DNA of 64,000 bases, taken from NCBI GenBank assembly GCA_013112585.1, contig JABFGH010000009.1:114753-178752 (forward strand). Direction: 5' to 3'. Numbering within the stretch: position 1 is the stretch's first letter; the number at the start of each line of letters is the position of its first letter. The notes beneath the pieces are model-generated. The model did not search any database. It saw nothing but the letters and a program-made list of their open reading frames with translations, and was not told the origin of the DNA. This DNA is from Ignavibacteriota bacterium. GTDB taxonomy: Bacteria; Bacteroidota; Ignavibacteria; Ignavibacteriales; Melioribacteraceae. Both the position numbers and the translations under genes were made by a program. This document shows positions 33,983-42,938 of this stretch, in pieces.

Positions 33983-36274
33983 TTAACCAAAATAATCCCA
34001 TGCCTTTTCATTTAGCTTAAATGGCTGATATCTTTGTTCATAGGTAATTCTAAAATGATCACCCGATTTTATTACTAAGCCGCCAAACAAATTCTGCCCT
34101 TTTCTATTTTCTTCAGCAATATATTTTTGTAATGCTTCAGCTTTTAAAGTATTCTCTGCTTCTCTGTCGCCAACAGCTTTTGTATCAAAAATACCAATTT
34201 TCCCATCTTTATATTTTACAATAAAGTCGGGTTGAAACGTAGAATCATTTCCGTATTTAATCCCAAAATTTAGAGCCATATGTTCATTGCCGTTCTGCCA
34301 CCACCACTCAAACTTATCTTTATTAGATTCTAAATGCTCTATAAAATCCTTCTCAATATTACTATCAATATTTAAATAGCATGGATCATATAAGCTGAGT
34401 TTATACTCAAACCTTTTATATGTATGGGGATTAAAATTTCGATTTTCAGAAATTTCCCATTCCGGATCCCAAACTTCAGTTTCCTCAATCTTTTCCAGTT
34501 TCTCTTTTTCCTTGACTGGTTTGTATGCAATAATTGCTTTATCAATTAGTTTTGAAAAAATATCAATATTATTTAAGCAGACGGTTTGAATGTAAATAAT
34601 ACCATTATCTAATAGGTTTACATTAAGATACTTTTTAAACCAGCGATAAATTGCTTGCTTAACAATTGATAGAGAACGCTTGGGTGCAAATCCATTTAGG
34701 TTAATCTTTATTAAATATTCAAATGTATGGAAAAGATCATCCTGCGATAAATGTGCTTGAAAGTTTTTTATAGATGAAATTTTTTCATCAGAGAGATGTT
34801 CAAAATATTTTGTGTCAAGAGTTTTATTTAATATAATTTCATCAGGAATTTCTAAATTCATCAACACTACATTTTTTTCAGCCAGTTTCTCTTTATTAAT
34901 TTCAAATATTCCGAGCTGAAAATTATCTAGTTCAATTTCAAAGTAATTACAGAATGTACTTTCCAAAATTTTATAAAAACTAGCTGTTATATCACCGTAA
35001 TCAATCCTATTCCGGTAGTAGGATCTCAGTTTAATCGGTTTATAAATGTCTTTTCTTTTACAATAAACAGATTTGATGATATTCGGGTTATAAGTTTCTT
35101 TCTTAACATCAATGCTTTTTAGATTTGTAAATACATAGCCTTTATTCAAATTATCATTTCGATAGTGCCTAGCTTCGGGCATGCGCAATATTCGTCCAAT
35201 TGTTTGAATTTCAAAAGTGATACTTCTAATTTCGCGGAAACGAACAAGAATTTGTGCGCGGGGGCAGTCCCATCCTGTATCGATTGCCTGTTTAAAGATT
35301 AGAAATTCGACCTCGCTTGAATTGTTTTCTAGAATTTCAATATTGATTTTTTCTTCACTTAACCAAACTGCTAACTTCCCATTTTCACTTGTGATGTTTT
35401 TCTCAGCTAAAAATGTTTCAATAAATTCTTTCTTATCAGCACCCGCATCGGAAGTGGGTAATTGAATAAGCACTAAAGGATTTACTTCAATGTGCGCTTT
35501 GTCAAATTCATTTTTAAGCTCTAATCTTTTTAAGTATGCAGAAATCAAAACCAATTCTTGAGAGGAAATTTCATCGTCTTCAATCTTATCAATATTTTCA
35601 TTAATGATAATTTCCTTTTTTATCATCCCTTCCTTTATTACATCATTCGGGTCAACATAAACTTTTTCCTGAAATTCTGATTCATTTAAGGCAGGTGTGG
35701 CGCTCATTTCAATTGTTAAAAAGGGAGCTACTATTTTATCGCGCAGTTCTAAAGCTCTTGCACTATCGGCATTTGTATGGCTTTCATCTATTACCAAAAT
35801 AATTTTAATGTTTTCATCGCGGGTGTTTTGCAAAAGTTCTCTAAAATTAGTTGTTTCTTTATCCTTCATTAATATGTTTTTCCACTCACCGGTCTGCCTG
35901 TCCTTTGTTCTAAGCTTTTCCCAGTTAACAACAACAACTTCATTTTTTTCAATTGTTTTTCTCGAACCGAAAAACTCTTCTTCTAAAAGATGACAATTTG
36001 GAAAACCTTGAAAAACATCGGTTAAAGCATGCTGACTTTGAACATGTAAATTCCCTTTGCCGATACTTACCCAAACAAAGCAAACATCATGTTCTTCAAA
36101 CTCCTCAATAGCTTGTTCAATATAACGAGCCAGCATAAAAGTTTTACCGCTGCCTGTTGGAGCTTGAAAAACAAGAGTCCTTTTATCTAAATCCTTTTTA
36201 AAAAGCAGTTTTGTTTTTAATAATAATTCATCAACTGCGTTTTCTTGATATGTTTTTAATTCTTTTAATGCCAT
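33983..36274 (-). CDS. res: Type III restriction enzyme, Res subunit
   Basis: A 763-residue helicase-nuclease that, with Mod, translocates or slides from recognition sites and cuts DNA. Walker A is PTGSGKT (39-45), Walker B / motif II is DESH (163-166), motif III includes MSATPALNES, and the late SF2 motif is RFREIRSITFEIQTIGRILRMPE. The C-terminal nuclease domain shows a PD-(D/E)xK type site: PD at 682-683 and D697-T-K699. All motifs appear intact, so the system should be active. The gene starts 2 bases after the mod stop, the usual mod-res order, and is read leftward. It is smaller than the ~970-residue EcoP1-type Res. Confidence 0.9.
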   Translation of the reverse strand: MALKELKTYQENAVDELLLKTKLLFKKDLDKRTLVFQAPTGSGKTFMLARYIEQAIEEFEEHDVCFVWVSIGKGNLHVQSQHALTDVFQGFPNCHLLEEEFFGSRKTIEKNEVVVVNWEKLRTKDRQTGEWKNILMKDKETTNFRELLQNTRDENIKIILVIDESHTNADSARALELRDKIVAPFLTIEMSATPALNESEFQEKVYVDPNDVIKEGMIKKEIIINENIDKIEDDEISSQELVLISAYLKRLELKNEFDKAHIEVNPLVLIQLPTSDAGADKKEFIETFLAEKNITSENGKLAVWLSEEKINIEILENNSSEVEFLIFKQAIDTGWDCPRAQILVRFREIRSITFEIQTIGRILRMPEARHYRNDNLNKGYVFTNLKSIDVKKETYNPNIIKSVYCKRKDIYKPIKLRSYYRNRIDYGDITASFYKILESTFCNYFEIELDNFQLGIFEINKEKLAEKNVVLMNLEIPDEIILNKTLDTKYFEHLSDEKISSIKNFQAHLSQDDLFHTFEYLIKINLNGFAPKRSLSIVKQAIYRWFKKYLNVNLLDNGIIYIQTVCLNNIDIFSKLIDKAIIAYKPVKEKEKLEKIEETEVWDPEWEISENRNFNPHTYKRFEYKLSLYDPCYLNIDSNIEKDFIEHLESNKDKFEWWWQNGNEHMALNFGIKYGNDSTFQPDFIVKYKDGKIGIFDTKAVGDREAENTLKAEALQKYIAEENRKGQNLFGGLVIKSGDHFRITYEQRYQPFKLNEKAWDYFG

Positions 36275-36276
36275 TC

Positions 36277-38436
36277 TTAAATGCCAAAATTATCTAATAA
36301 AGTTTGCACATGCTTATAAAAATTCTTTACATCTTTTAGATCATATTCATCGTATTCGCCATGTGCTGAATGATTACCAATTGTGAGACATGTTTTGTTT
36401 TGCTCCCATTCAACTTGTGTAAATACATTTTTATTTTTTATAGTGTCGTTTAACTTTGAAATTTTTTCTTCTTTACCTTTTTGGTTTAAAATGTTTATTC
36501 CATTACTCTGAGCAATTTTTTGAATTGTTTTATGCAGCACAATTCTTAATACTCTTGCTCCATCATCTTTTTCATTTTCGTCAAATATTTTTTTGTTGGC
36601 TTTATTTAGCTCAATAAATATAACTTCCTTCTTTTCGGGTATATTCATTTTAACAAGCTGTTTGTAAACATCAAGAATTTTTTGCGGAATTGCCTCAATT
36701 GTAAAATTACTAATTCCCTTAAACAAAGTTCTATCAACTTTATTTTCGAGTGAAAACATGTAAATGATTTTTTTCCCTTTAAGTTCTTTTAATTTGTTTA
36801 TAAAATTATCAAAACTATCATCAATAAAATTGTAATAAACGCAAAGGAATTTATCTTTTTTATTTGAAGAAAATATTTTAAAGTCGTCTTCAGCAGCTTC
36901 CTCATTAAAAATATTCTCTTTTACACAAAGCATTTCAGTGCATTTACGTGTAAGGTTTACTTTTACCTGGTCTCTGTTTTTTGTTTTATTTACGAATGAT
37001 GTTTTGAAGTATTGGAGGTTTCCGCCAAGCCCCTCAATAAATTCACCATTACCATTTTTCTTAAACCCTTTGATTACTTTTTGGATCCTTGGATAAGTGA
37101 CATCTTTGCAAATATTATTTTCATTATTTGTGCAAAGAATAGCAGAGTTTCGCCCATCAACCTCGCTGTTTAGTTCTAATAAAGCTTGGGCAGTTGTTCC
37201 TGAGCCAGCAAAAAAGTCAAGAATAAGTGAGTTTTTATTAGTACTTAATTTTAAGAAATCTTTGATTAGTTCAATTGGCTTAGGGTTATTGAAAACTTTT
37301 CTACCAAAAATTTTCTTTAATTGTGCTGTACCATTCCCGCTGCTATATTCTGGTTTATAGAAAAGTGATTTTGCTTTCTTAGATGGTAAATCACCAATTG
37401 CTGGTCTTTGCTTTTTATAAATTGATAATTCTTTACCTTCACCAACGACGATTAAATCATATTCCTGTTGAATAATCTTTTCTCTTTTCCATCGCCATGA
37501 CATTTTTTCATTGTTTGTTACCGGTAATAAAAAAACAAAATCCATTTTTTCATAATCAATTTTAAGGCGATTTACAAAATTATCATTAAATGATTTAGTT
37601 TCTTTATTATAAATCCTTTCATATTCTTTATCATTGATTGAAGTAACTAACCTTGTTTCTGAATTAACTAATATCGGGTAGTAGAGAAATGGACGTTTTT
37701 CTCTTGGCGCATTAACTCCTGTAGCTTTTAAGTTAGCTCCCTTTTTATAATAACCATACTCATCCTCTAACCATTTATCAGTTTCATCATCAATTTCAAA
37801 TTCTTTTAGTTTAGTTTTAGTCTTATCATAACAATAAACAAGAGTGTATTCATGTGTGCCCGCAAAACCAAATTGATCTTGATTTCCCTTCAAATTCATA
37901 ATTGTTGGAAGACAGGCAATAAAATTACTTTCACCAAAAATTTGATCACAAAGGAGTCGCAAATTTGCAACTTCATTATCATCAATAGAAATAAATATGG
38001 GACAACCTTGTTTCATTAATGCTCTAGCGAGTTTTAATCTTTTTGAAATAAAGTTAAGCCATTTACTATGTCTCCAGGTATCATTTAGGTCAATTATTTT
38101 ATCATTGTAAAGAAAAATATTATCTGGTTTCCCAGTATTATAAGGCGGGTCAATATAAATTACATCAATTTTACCTTTATGTGTATAATTTAAAACGGTA
38201 AGTGCATGGTAGTTGTCGCCTTCAATTAACAGGTTGTCTTCTTCATCGTTAGTTCTAATTTCTTTGCCCTTAACGCGCTTCAAAACCGGCAGGTTATTTT
38301 CACAGTCAAGCACAACTTGTTCAGGTTCTCGTTCACTATCCCAAACCAAGCCGTATTTTTTGTTCTTAAGTTCTTTCTCCTGTTTCTCTACAAGTTTAAG
38401 CAGTTCTTCTTTAGAGAGGTTTTCGTATTTATTCAT
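36277..38436 (-). CDS. mod: Type III DNA methyltransferase, Mod subunit
   Basis: A 719-residue N6-adenine methyltransferase that also provides target recognition for the Type III complex. Catalytic motif DPPY (96-99, within VIYIDPPYNTG) precedes the AdoMet motif FAGSGTT (409-415): the beta arrangement, with the target-recognition region in between (about 170-390). The N-terminal coiled segment (LSKEELLKLVEKQEKELKNKK) and GDNYHALTVLNYTHKGKI are typical of Mod. The C-terminal ~250 residues probably contact Res. No simple-sequence tract that would cause phase variation was seen. It lies 9 bases downstream of the DUF1232 gene and 2 bases upstream of res. Confidence 0.92.
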   Translation of the reverse strand: MNKYENLSKEELLKLVEKQEKELKNKKYGLVWDSEREPEQVVLDCENNLPVLKRVKGKEIRTNDEEDNLLIEGDNYHALTVLNYTHKGKIDVIYIDPPYNTGKPDNIFLYNDKIIDLNDTWRHSKWLNFISKRLKLARALMKQGCPIFISIDDNEVANLRLLCDQIFGESNFIACLPTIMNLKGNQDQFGFAGTHEYTLVYCYDKTKTKLKEFEIDDETDKWLEDEYGYYKKGANLKATGVNAPREKRPFLYYPILVNSETRLVTSINDKEYERIYNKETKSFNDNFVNRLKIDYEKMDFVFLLPVTNNEKMSWRWKREKIIQQEYDLIVVGEGKELSIYKKQRPAIGDLPSKKAKSLFYKPEYSSGNGTAQLKKIFGRKVFNNPKPIELIKDFLKLSTNKNSLILDFFAGSGTTAQALLELNSEVDGRNSAILCTNNENNICKDVTYPRIQKVIKGFKKNGNGEFIEGLGGNLQYFKTSFVNKTKNRDQVKVNLTRKCTEMLCVKENIFNEEAAEDDFKIFSSNKKDKFLCVYYNFIDDSFDNFINKLKELKGKKIIYMFSLENKVDRTLFKGISNFTIEAIPQKILDVYKQLVKMNIPEKKEVIFIELNKANKKIFDENEKDDGARVLRIVLHKTIQKIAQSNGINILNQKGKEEKISKLNDTIKNKNVFTQVEWEQNKTCLTIGNHSAHGEYDEYDLKDVKNFYKHVQTLLDNFGI

Positions 38437-38445
38437 TTATAATTT

Positions 38446-38805
38446 CTACTTACCATAATAAGGAATAAGTTCACTGCCCAAATATTTTAGCAGTGCGGTA
38501 ATTACTCCAAGATCATCCATGTAGCCGAACAGGGGCGCCAGATCGGGGATGGCATCAATAGGTGAGATAAAATAAATTAGAGCAAACACGACAATTGTTT
38601 TTCTGTACCATGAAATATCAATATCAATCAAATAGCGGTAGAGCGCCATTACATCTTCTGCGAATGATATTTTTTTACCGACACGCTCCAGCTTTGTCCA
38701 TAAGTTTTCATCCACATATTCAACATCACGGTCAAATTCTTCACGTGAGTTATATTCGGCTGCACCTTCAAGTACATCATCGTTGTAATCATCTTTGTAG
38801 TTCAT
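38446..38805 (-). CDS. DUF1232 (YkvA-like) membrane protein
   Basis: A 119-residue protein. The C-terminal half has the DUF1232 signature: LYRYLIDIDISWYRKTIVVFALIYFISPIDAIPDLAPLFGYMDDLGVITALL, with one or two membrane helices and the PIDAIPD turn. The first 50 residues are acidic and unique. The function of the family is unknown. It sits 9 bases upstream of mod on the same strand, so it may be the first gene of that transcript, or the R-M genes may have been inserted behind it. Confidence 0.85.
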   Translation of the reverse strand: MNYKDDYNDDVLEGAAEYNSREEFDRDVEYVDENLWTKLERVGKKISFAEDVMALYRYLIDIDISWYRKTIVVFALIYFISPIDAIPDLAPLFGYMDDLGVITALLKYLGSELIPYYGK

Positions 38806-38860
38806 TTTTACCTCATAAAATTTTATGCTTTTTGATTATACAAAAAGCAAAAATAATTTT

Positions 38861-40918
38861 CTATAAATTTTCTGATTTATTATCAACTTTATATTTTTCG
38901 TACCATTCAAAAATTGAATTCCACCATAATTTTGCATTTAGAGGTTTTGTAATAAAGTGATTTTCATCGGGATAGTAAAGGAGTTTACTATCAACCCCCA
39001 TTTTCTGCAGGTAAGTAAATAACTCAAATGCCTGTCCTTCCGGCACTCTAAAATCGTAAGCGCCATGAATAACGAGCATTGGTGTTTTGAAGTTTTCAAC
39101 ATACATGTGAGGCGACCATTTGTCATACAGTTCCCGGTTTTCCCAGGGCGCGCCTCCGAATTCCCACTCGGGGAACCAGAGTTCTTCTGTAACTCCGTAC
39201 ATGCTTGTAATATTAAATACTCCGGCATGGCTGACTAATGCATTAAAATTTTCATTGTGTCCTTGAATCCAATTTATCATGTAGCCGCCGTAAGATGCAC
39301 CTGCGGCAAATGTGTTTGCACCATCAATAAAATTATAATTCTTTAAAGTATGATCATAAGCATTCATTAAATCAGTATAAACCTTACCGCCCCAATCTTT
39401 GGAAATTTCATCGGTAAATATTTGTCCGTAACCAACACTGCCGCGCGGATTAGGAGCAACGACAACATAGCCGTTTGATGCGAACATTTGGAGATTCCAT
39501 CTAAAATGAAAATCGTCTTCCCAATGTCCCTGCGGTCCGCCGTGAATTAAAAATATTAAAGGATATTTTTTTGATTCATCGAAGAATGGAGGTTTGAGAA
39601 TGATACATTGAACCATGGCTCCTTCAGCACCTTCACTCCAGAATGTTTCAACTTCATTCATTTCAATATTTTCTAAACGCTCTTGGTTTAAAAATGTAAT
39701 TTGGGTTAAATCAGTTCCGTCTGTTTTCATACTAAAAATTTCGTTCGGAAATGTTGAACGCTGATTTTTGAAATAGAGTAATTCGTTTTCAGGATCAATG
39801 GTAAGTCCGGATGCAGTTAATTCTTTTTTAAGCAGGGTGTTTTCTCCGGTGCTGATTTCAATTTTATAAATCGATTCATAAATTTCATTCGCTGCAATGT
39901 AGTAAATAAATTTTGAATCGCCTGACCAAACAAACTCTCCTATGGAGATATCATGCTTACCGGAAACATCAGTCAGTTCGCCCGATTCTCGATCGTATAA
40001 CGTCAATCTTTGTTTGTCTGCTTCAAAACCTGCACGCTCCATTGAACGGAATGCAATGTATTTTTCATCGGGTGAATAGACCGGCTGATTATCATTGCCT
40101 TTACTTACTGAAATTTTTGTAAAGGGAACTTCAATTTGCTTTTTCAAATTTTCTGTGTTCACAATAAAAATATCGTTGTTTGTGCTGGTTGCAATAAAGT
40201 CCGAGGTGTTTGCTGCAAAAGCTACCTCCTTGCCGTCGGGAGAAAAAGAATAATCATTGCTGCTGCCAAGTGAAAGCGGCGGTACATCAAAAGTTTTATT
40301 GATTGTTAAATCATAAACATTAAATTTTTTCATATCCATAAAAAACAGATGAGACCTTTTATCTCCCCGCCAATTATTCCAATGCTTGTACATCAACTCG
40401 GTAAATATTTTAGCTTTAACGGGATTGTTTTTCTTTGCCTCATCTTTTTCTTTGTTGCATTCCTGCGTTGTGCAATCGGGATAAACTTTTGATACAAAAA
40501 TCATTCTCTTACCGTCATTCGACCATTCAACGCCCGAGGCGCCTGTGTGAAGGTCAGTAAGTTTTTGATTGTTATTTCCCTCAAGATCACAAAGCCAAAT
40601 TTGATTTTTATAAATGTAAGTAACATAATTGCCATCAAATGTGAAGAGCGGTTCACTTTCACTTTTTAAAGAATTTTTTAAAGGTCGCGGATCAGTGCCG
40701 TCTGAATTAGCAATCCAAATATCGGACTGCCCGGAGTTTTTCTCCATTTCATATTCTGTAAAATCAAATACAATTAATTTGCCGTCGGGTGAAACATCAA
40801 AGCTGCTAAGTCTTTTCAGCGCCCACAAATCATCAACAGTTATGGCACTTTTATTTTGTGCTGTAAAATTTGAAAATATGAGCAGACTGATTATTAAGGG
40901 AAGGAGAATCTTTTTCAT
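38861..40918 (-). CDS. S9 family prolyl-oligopeptidase-type peptidase
   Basis: A 685-residue exported serine peptidase of the S9C (acylaminoacyl peptidase / DPP-like) type. A signal peptide covers about residues 1-20. Residues ~25-420 are PD40/WD40-like beta-propeller repeats (FSPDGKEVAFAANT, YSPDEKYIAFRSME). The C-terminal alpha/beta hydrolase domain starts near PLIFLIHGGPQG. The triad reads S542 in GASYGGYM, D622 in GAYDFRVPEGQ and H654 in DENHF. Probably periplasmic, trimming oligopeptides. It is upstream of the DUF1232-mod-res group by 55 bp, on the same strand. Confidence 0.93.
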   Translation of the reverse strand: MKKILLPLIISLLIFSNFTAQNKSAITVDDLWALKRLSSFDVSPDGKLIVFDFTEYEMEKNSGQSDIWIANSDGTDPRPLKNSLKSESEPLFTFDGNYVTYIYKNQIWLCDLEGNNNQKLTDLHTGASGVEWSNDGKRMIFVSKVYPDCTTQECNKEKDEAKKNNPVKAKIFTELMYKHWNNWRGDKRSHLFFMDMKKFNVYDLTINKTFDVPPLSLGSSNDYSFSPDGKEVAFAANTSDFIATSTNNDIFIVNTENLKKQIEVPFTKISVSKGNDNQPVYSPDEKYIAFRSMERAGFEADKQRLTLYDRESGELTDVSGKHDISIGEFVWSGDSKFIYYIAANEIYESIYKIEISTGENTLLKKELTASGLTIDPENELLYFKNQRSTFPNEIFSMKTDGTDLTQITFLNQERLENIEMNEVETFWSEGAEGAMVQCIILKPPFFDESKKYPLIFLIHGGPQGHWEDDFHFRWNLQMFASNGYVVVAPNPRGSVGYGQIFTDEISKDWGGKVYTDLMNAYDHTLKNYNFIDGANTFAAGASYGGYMINWIQGHNENFNALVSHAGVFNITSMYGVTEELWFPEWEFGGAPWENRELYDKWSPHMYVENFKTPMLVIHGAYDFRVPEGQAFELFTYLQKMGVDSKLLYYPDENHFITKPLNAKLWWNSIFEWYEKYKVDNKSENL

Positions 40919-41046
40919 TTATTCCTCGGGATTGATAAAAATAATTCATTTTCTTTATTCAATTTACGAATTATGAAAACATTATTAAAGCAGAGACGGT
41001 GAAATATGAAAACTAATAAGTCATGCAGATGTCTGCGAAGGAATGA

Positions 41047-41245
41047 TGCTGAAATTTGATCAATCGATAATCGAAAATCGAATAATCGAAAATCAAAAAA
41101 TAAAAGCCCGTTGATAGTAGAAATTTGACATTCTTAAAAATTGCAACCATAAATTGTCATTGCGAATCCCGATGTTCTTTCGGGATGAAGCAATCTCTCT
41201 AGTAGCAGATTGCTTCTCCCGACACGTCGGGATCGCAATGACAGG
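41047..41245. repeat. ATCGAAAATCGA repeats and palindromic GTCATTGCGA element, copy 1
   Basis: The gap 40919-41286 holds no gene. At 41057-41097 short ATCGAAAATC words repeat. At 41155-41243 lies an imperfect ~90-bp palindrome. Its left arm begins TGTCATTGCGAATCCCGATG, and its right arm is the near-complement ending TCGGGATCGCAATGACA. Both arms contain an inner GAAGCAATCT / AGATTGCTTC pair. This is a dispersed repeat family with five copies up to 51.9 kb. Confidence 0.85.
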
Positions 41246-41286
41246 CAAGAGGTTGTGCAATTCTCCGGATAATCTGGAATAAGTTC

Positions 41287-42561
41287 TTATCTGTGAAGAT
41301 CATCTACAATAACTTCATCAAAAAGCAAATGCTCAAAAGTTTCACGGCTGCGGGTTGAATAGTGTTTATCACCGTCAATAATAATTTCGGGCGGACGCCT
41401 ACGTGCATTATAATTTGAAGCCATTACTTGTCCGTATGCTCCGGCAGACATTATACTCAATAATTCTCCCGGCTCACTAATTGTAATCTCTCTATCCTTG
41501 GCTAAAAAATCACCGCTTTCACAAACTGGTCCAACTATGTCGGCGGTTATATCATTTCTATCATATATTTTTGCCGGCTGAATATGATGATATGCACCGT
41601 AAATACTGGGTCTTAGCAGGTCGGTCATTGCAGCATCAGCCACAATAAAGTTTTTTTGATTATTCTTTTTTGTGTATAAAACCTCGCTTAGTAAAACTCC
41701 GCCATTTGCCGTTAAAGACCTTCCCGGTTCAAATAAAATTTCACAATCAAGAGTTTTAAATATTGGAACCAACTCTTTTGCTAATTCTTTTGGGGTAAAT
41801 GGAGTTTCATTGTCATAAGTAATTCCCATTCCGCCGCCTATATCAAAATGCTTTAATTCAATTCCGTCGCTCGTCAGTTTTAAAAATAGTTCAGCCATTT
41901 TTTGCACTGCTTCAACATAGGGAGAAATTTTTGTTATCTGAGAACCGATGTGCATATCAATTCCGCATACATCCAAATTAGGCAGAGCATCAGCTTCCTT
42001 AAAAATCGCAATTGTGTCATCGGATGAAATACCAAATTTATTTTCAGCCAATCCTGTAGATATATATGGATGCGTTTCGGGGTTCACATCGGGATTAACT
42101 CTAAATGCAATTGGTGCTATTTTACCAAGGTCACCCGCTAACTTATTTATTAAATGAGCTTCACCAAGCGATTCCGCTTTTAAGATCAGAACATTATTTT
42201 CAATTGCTTCTTTTATCTCTTCAGCAGTTTTGCCTACTCCGCTAAAAAGCATGTCTTTGGGATTTACACCGGCTTTTTTTGCACGGTAAAGCTCACCCGC
42301 CGAGTTTACGTCAATACCTGCGCCAAGATCGGCAAATATTTTAATTACATTTAGGTTGAAATTAGATTTTGAAGCGAAAAATACCCGATGATTAATTTCA
42401 GAAAAAGCCTCTGTAAATTCTTTGTATCTATCTGTAAAAAACTTTTTGCTGTAAACATAAACCGGTGTACCGTAATTTTCTGCGATTAAGGCTGCCGGTA
42501 TCTCCTCGCAGTATAGCTCATTATTTCTGTAAGTGAAGCAATCAGAATTGAATAATCTCAT
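41287..42561 (-). CDS. lysA: diaminopimelate decarboxylase
   Basis: PLP enzyme making L-lysine from meso-diaminopimelate. The PLP lysine lies in VFFASKSNFNLNVIK; HIGSQI, FDIGGGMGITY, EPGRSLTANGG and the C-terminal CESGDFLAKDR (substrate Cys) complete the fold-type III signature. The frame extends to a TTG at 42576, but the ATG at 42561 starts MRLFNSDCFTYRNNEL and gives the usual ~424 residues, so it is preferred. The gene is alone, with repeat elements on both sides. Confidence 0.93.
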   Translation of the reverse strand: MRLFNSDCFTYRNNELYCEEIPAALIAENYGTPVYVYSKKFFTDRYKEFTEAFSEINHRVFFASKSNFNLNVIKIFADLGAGIDVNSAGELYRAKKAGVNPKDMLFSGVGKTAEEIKEAIENNVLILKAESLGEAHLINKLAGDLGKIAPIAFRVNPDVNPETHPYISTGLAENKFGISSDDTIAIFKEADALPNLDVCGIDMHIGSQITKISPYVEAVQKMAELFLKLTSDGIELKHFDIGGGMGITYDNETPFTPKELAKELVPIFKTLDCEILFEPGRSLTANGGVLLSEVLYTKKNNQKNFIVADAAMTDLLRPSIYGAYHHIQPAKIYDRNDITADIVGPVCESGDFLAKDREITISEPGELLSIMSAGAYGQVMASNYNARRRPPEIIIDGDKHYSTRSRETFEHLLFDEVIVDDLHR

Positions 42562-42705
42562 AATAGTTCTCAACAAATTTTAGAAATTAAAAATTCAAAG
42601 ATAGGAAATAATTGATTTACTGTTTGAATTAAACTGTTATTAGGTTTGTGCAATTTAATTTATTTCATGCATAGCATTCTAATATTTTAACTTTAAGTAA
42701 CTCTT

Positions 42706-42816
42706 GGTCATTGCAAGGGGGTTTTTCCCGCCTGTCCCGCGGTATTGTTTGCGGGGAAGCAATCCTTGAAGAGAAGGAGATTGTTTCATCCGTCGGCTGA
42801 CGGATTTGCAATGACA
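42706..42816. repeat. palindromic GTCATTGCGA element, copy 2
   Basis: In the gap 42562-42938 between the divergent lysA and leuS. Begins GGTCATTGCAAGGGGG and ends ACGGATTTGCAATGACA, with the inner GAAGCAATCC and GGAGATTGTTTC words of the family and a CCGTCGGCTGACGG palindrome in the right arm. No gene is seen in this gap. The remaining AT-rich stretch 42835-42938 probably contains the leuS promoter, not resolved. Confidence 0.8.
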
Positions 42817-42938
42817 TGTTAAAACTCCCATTGAGTTTAGCTGCATTAGATTTTTCTGTTGATCTTCGCTTCTTGCTTAACCCTCTTTAATTTGATATTT
42901 TAAAAATCTTTAAAATAATTATTAATTGATAAAAAATT

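Noticed and set aside
36277..38436. Phase-variable mod gene.
   Set aside because: No homopolymer or short tandem repeat tract long enough to slip was seen inside the gene; only ordinary A-runs of the AT-rich sequence are present.
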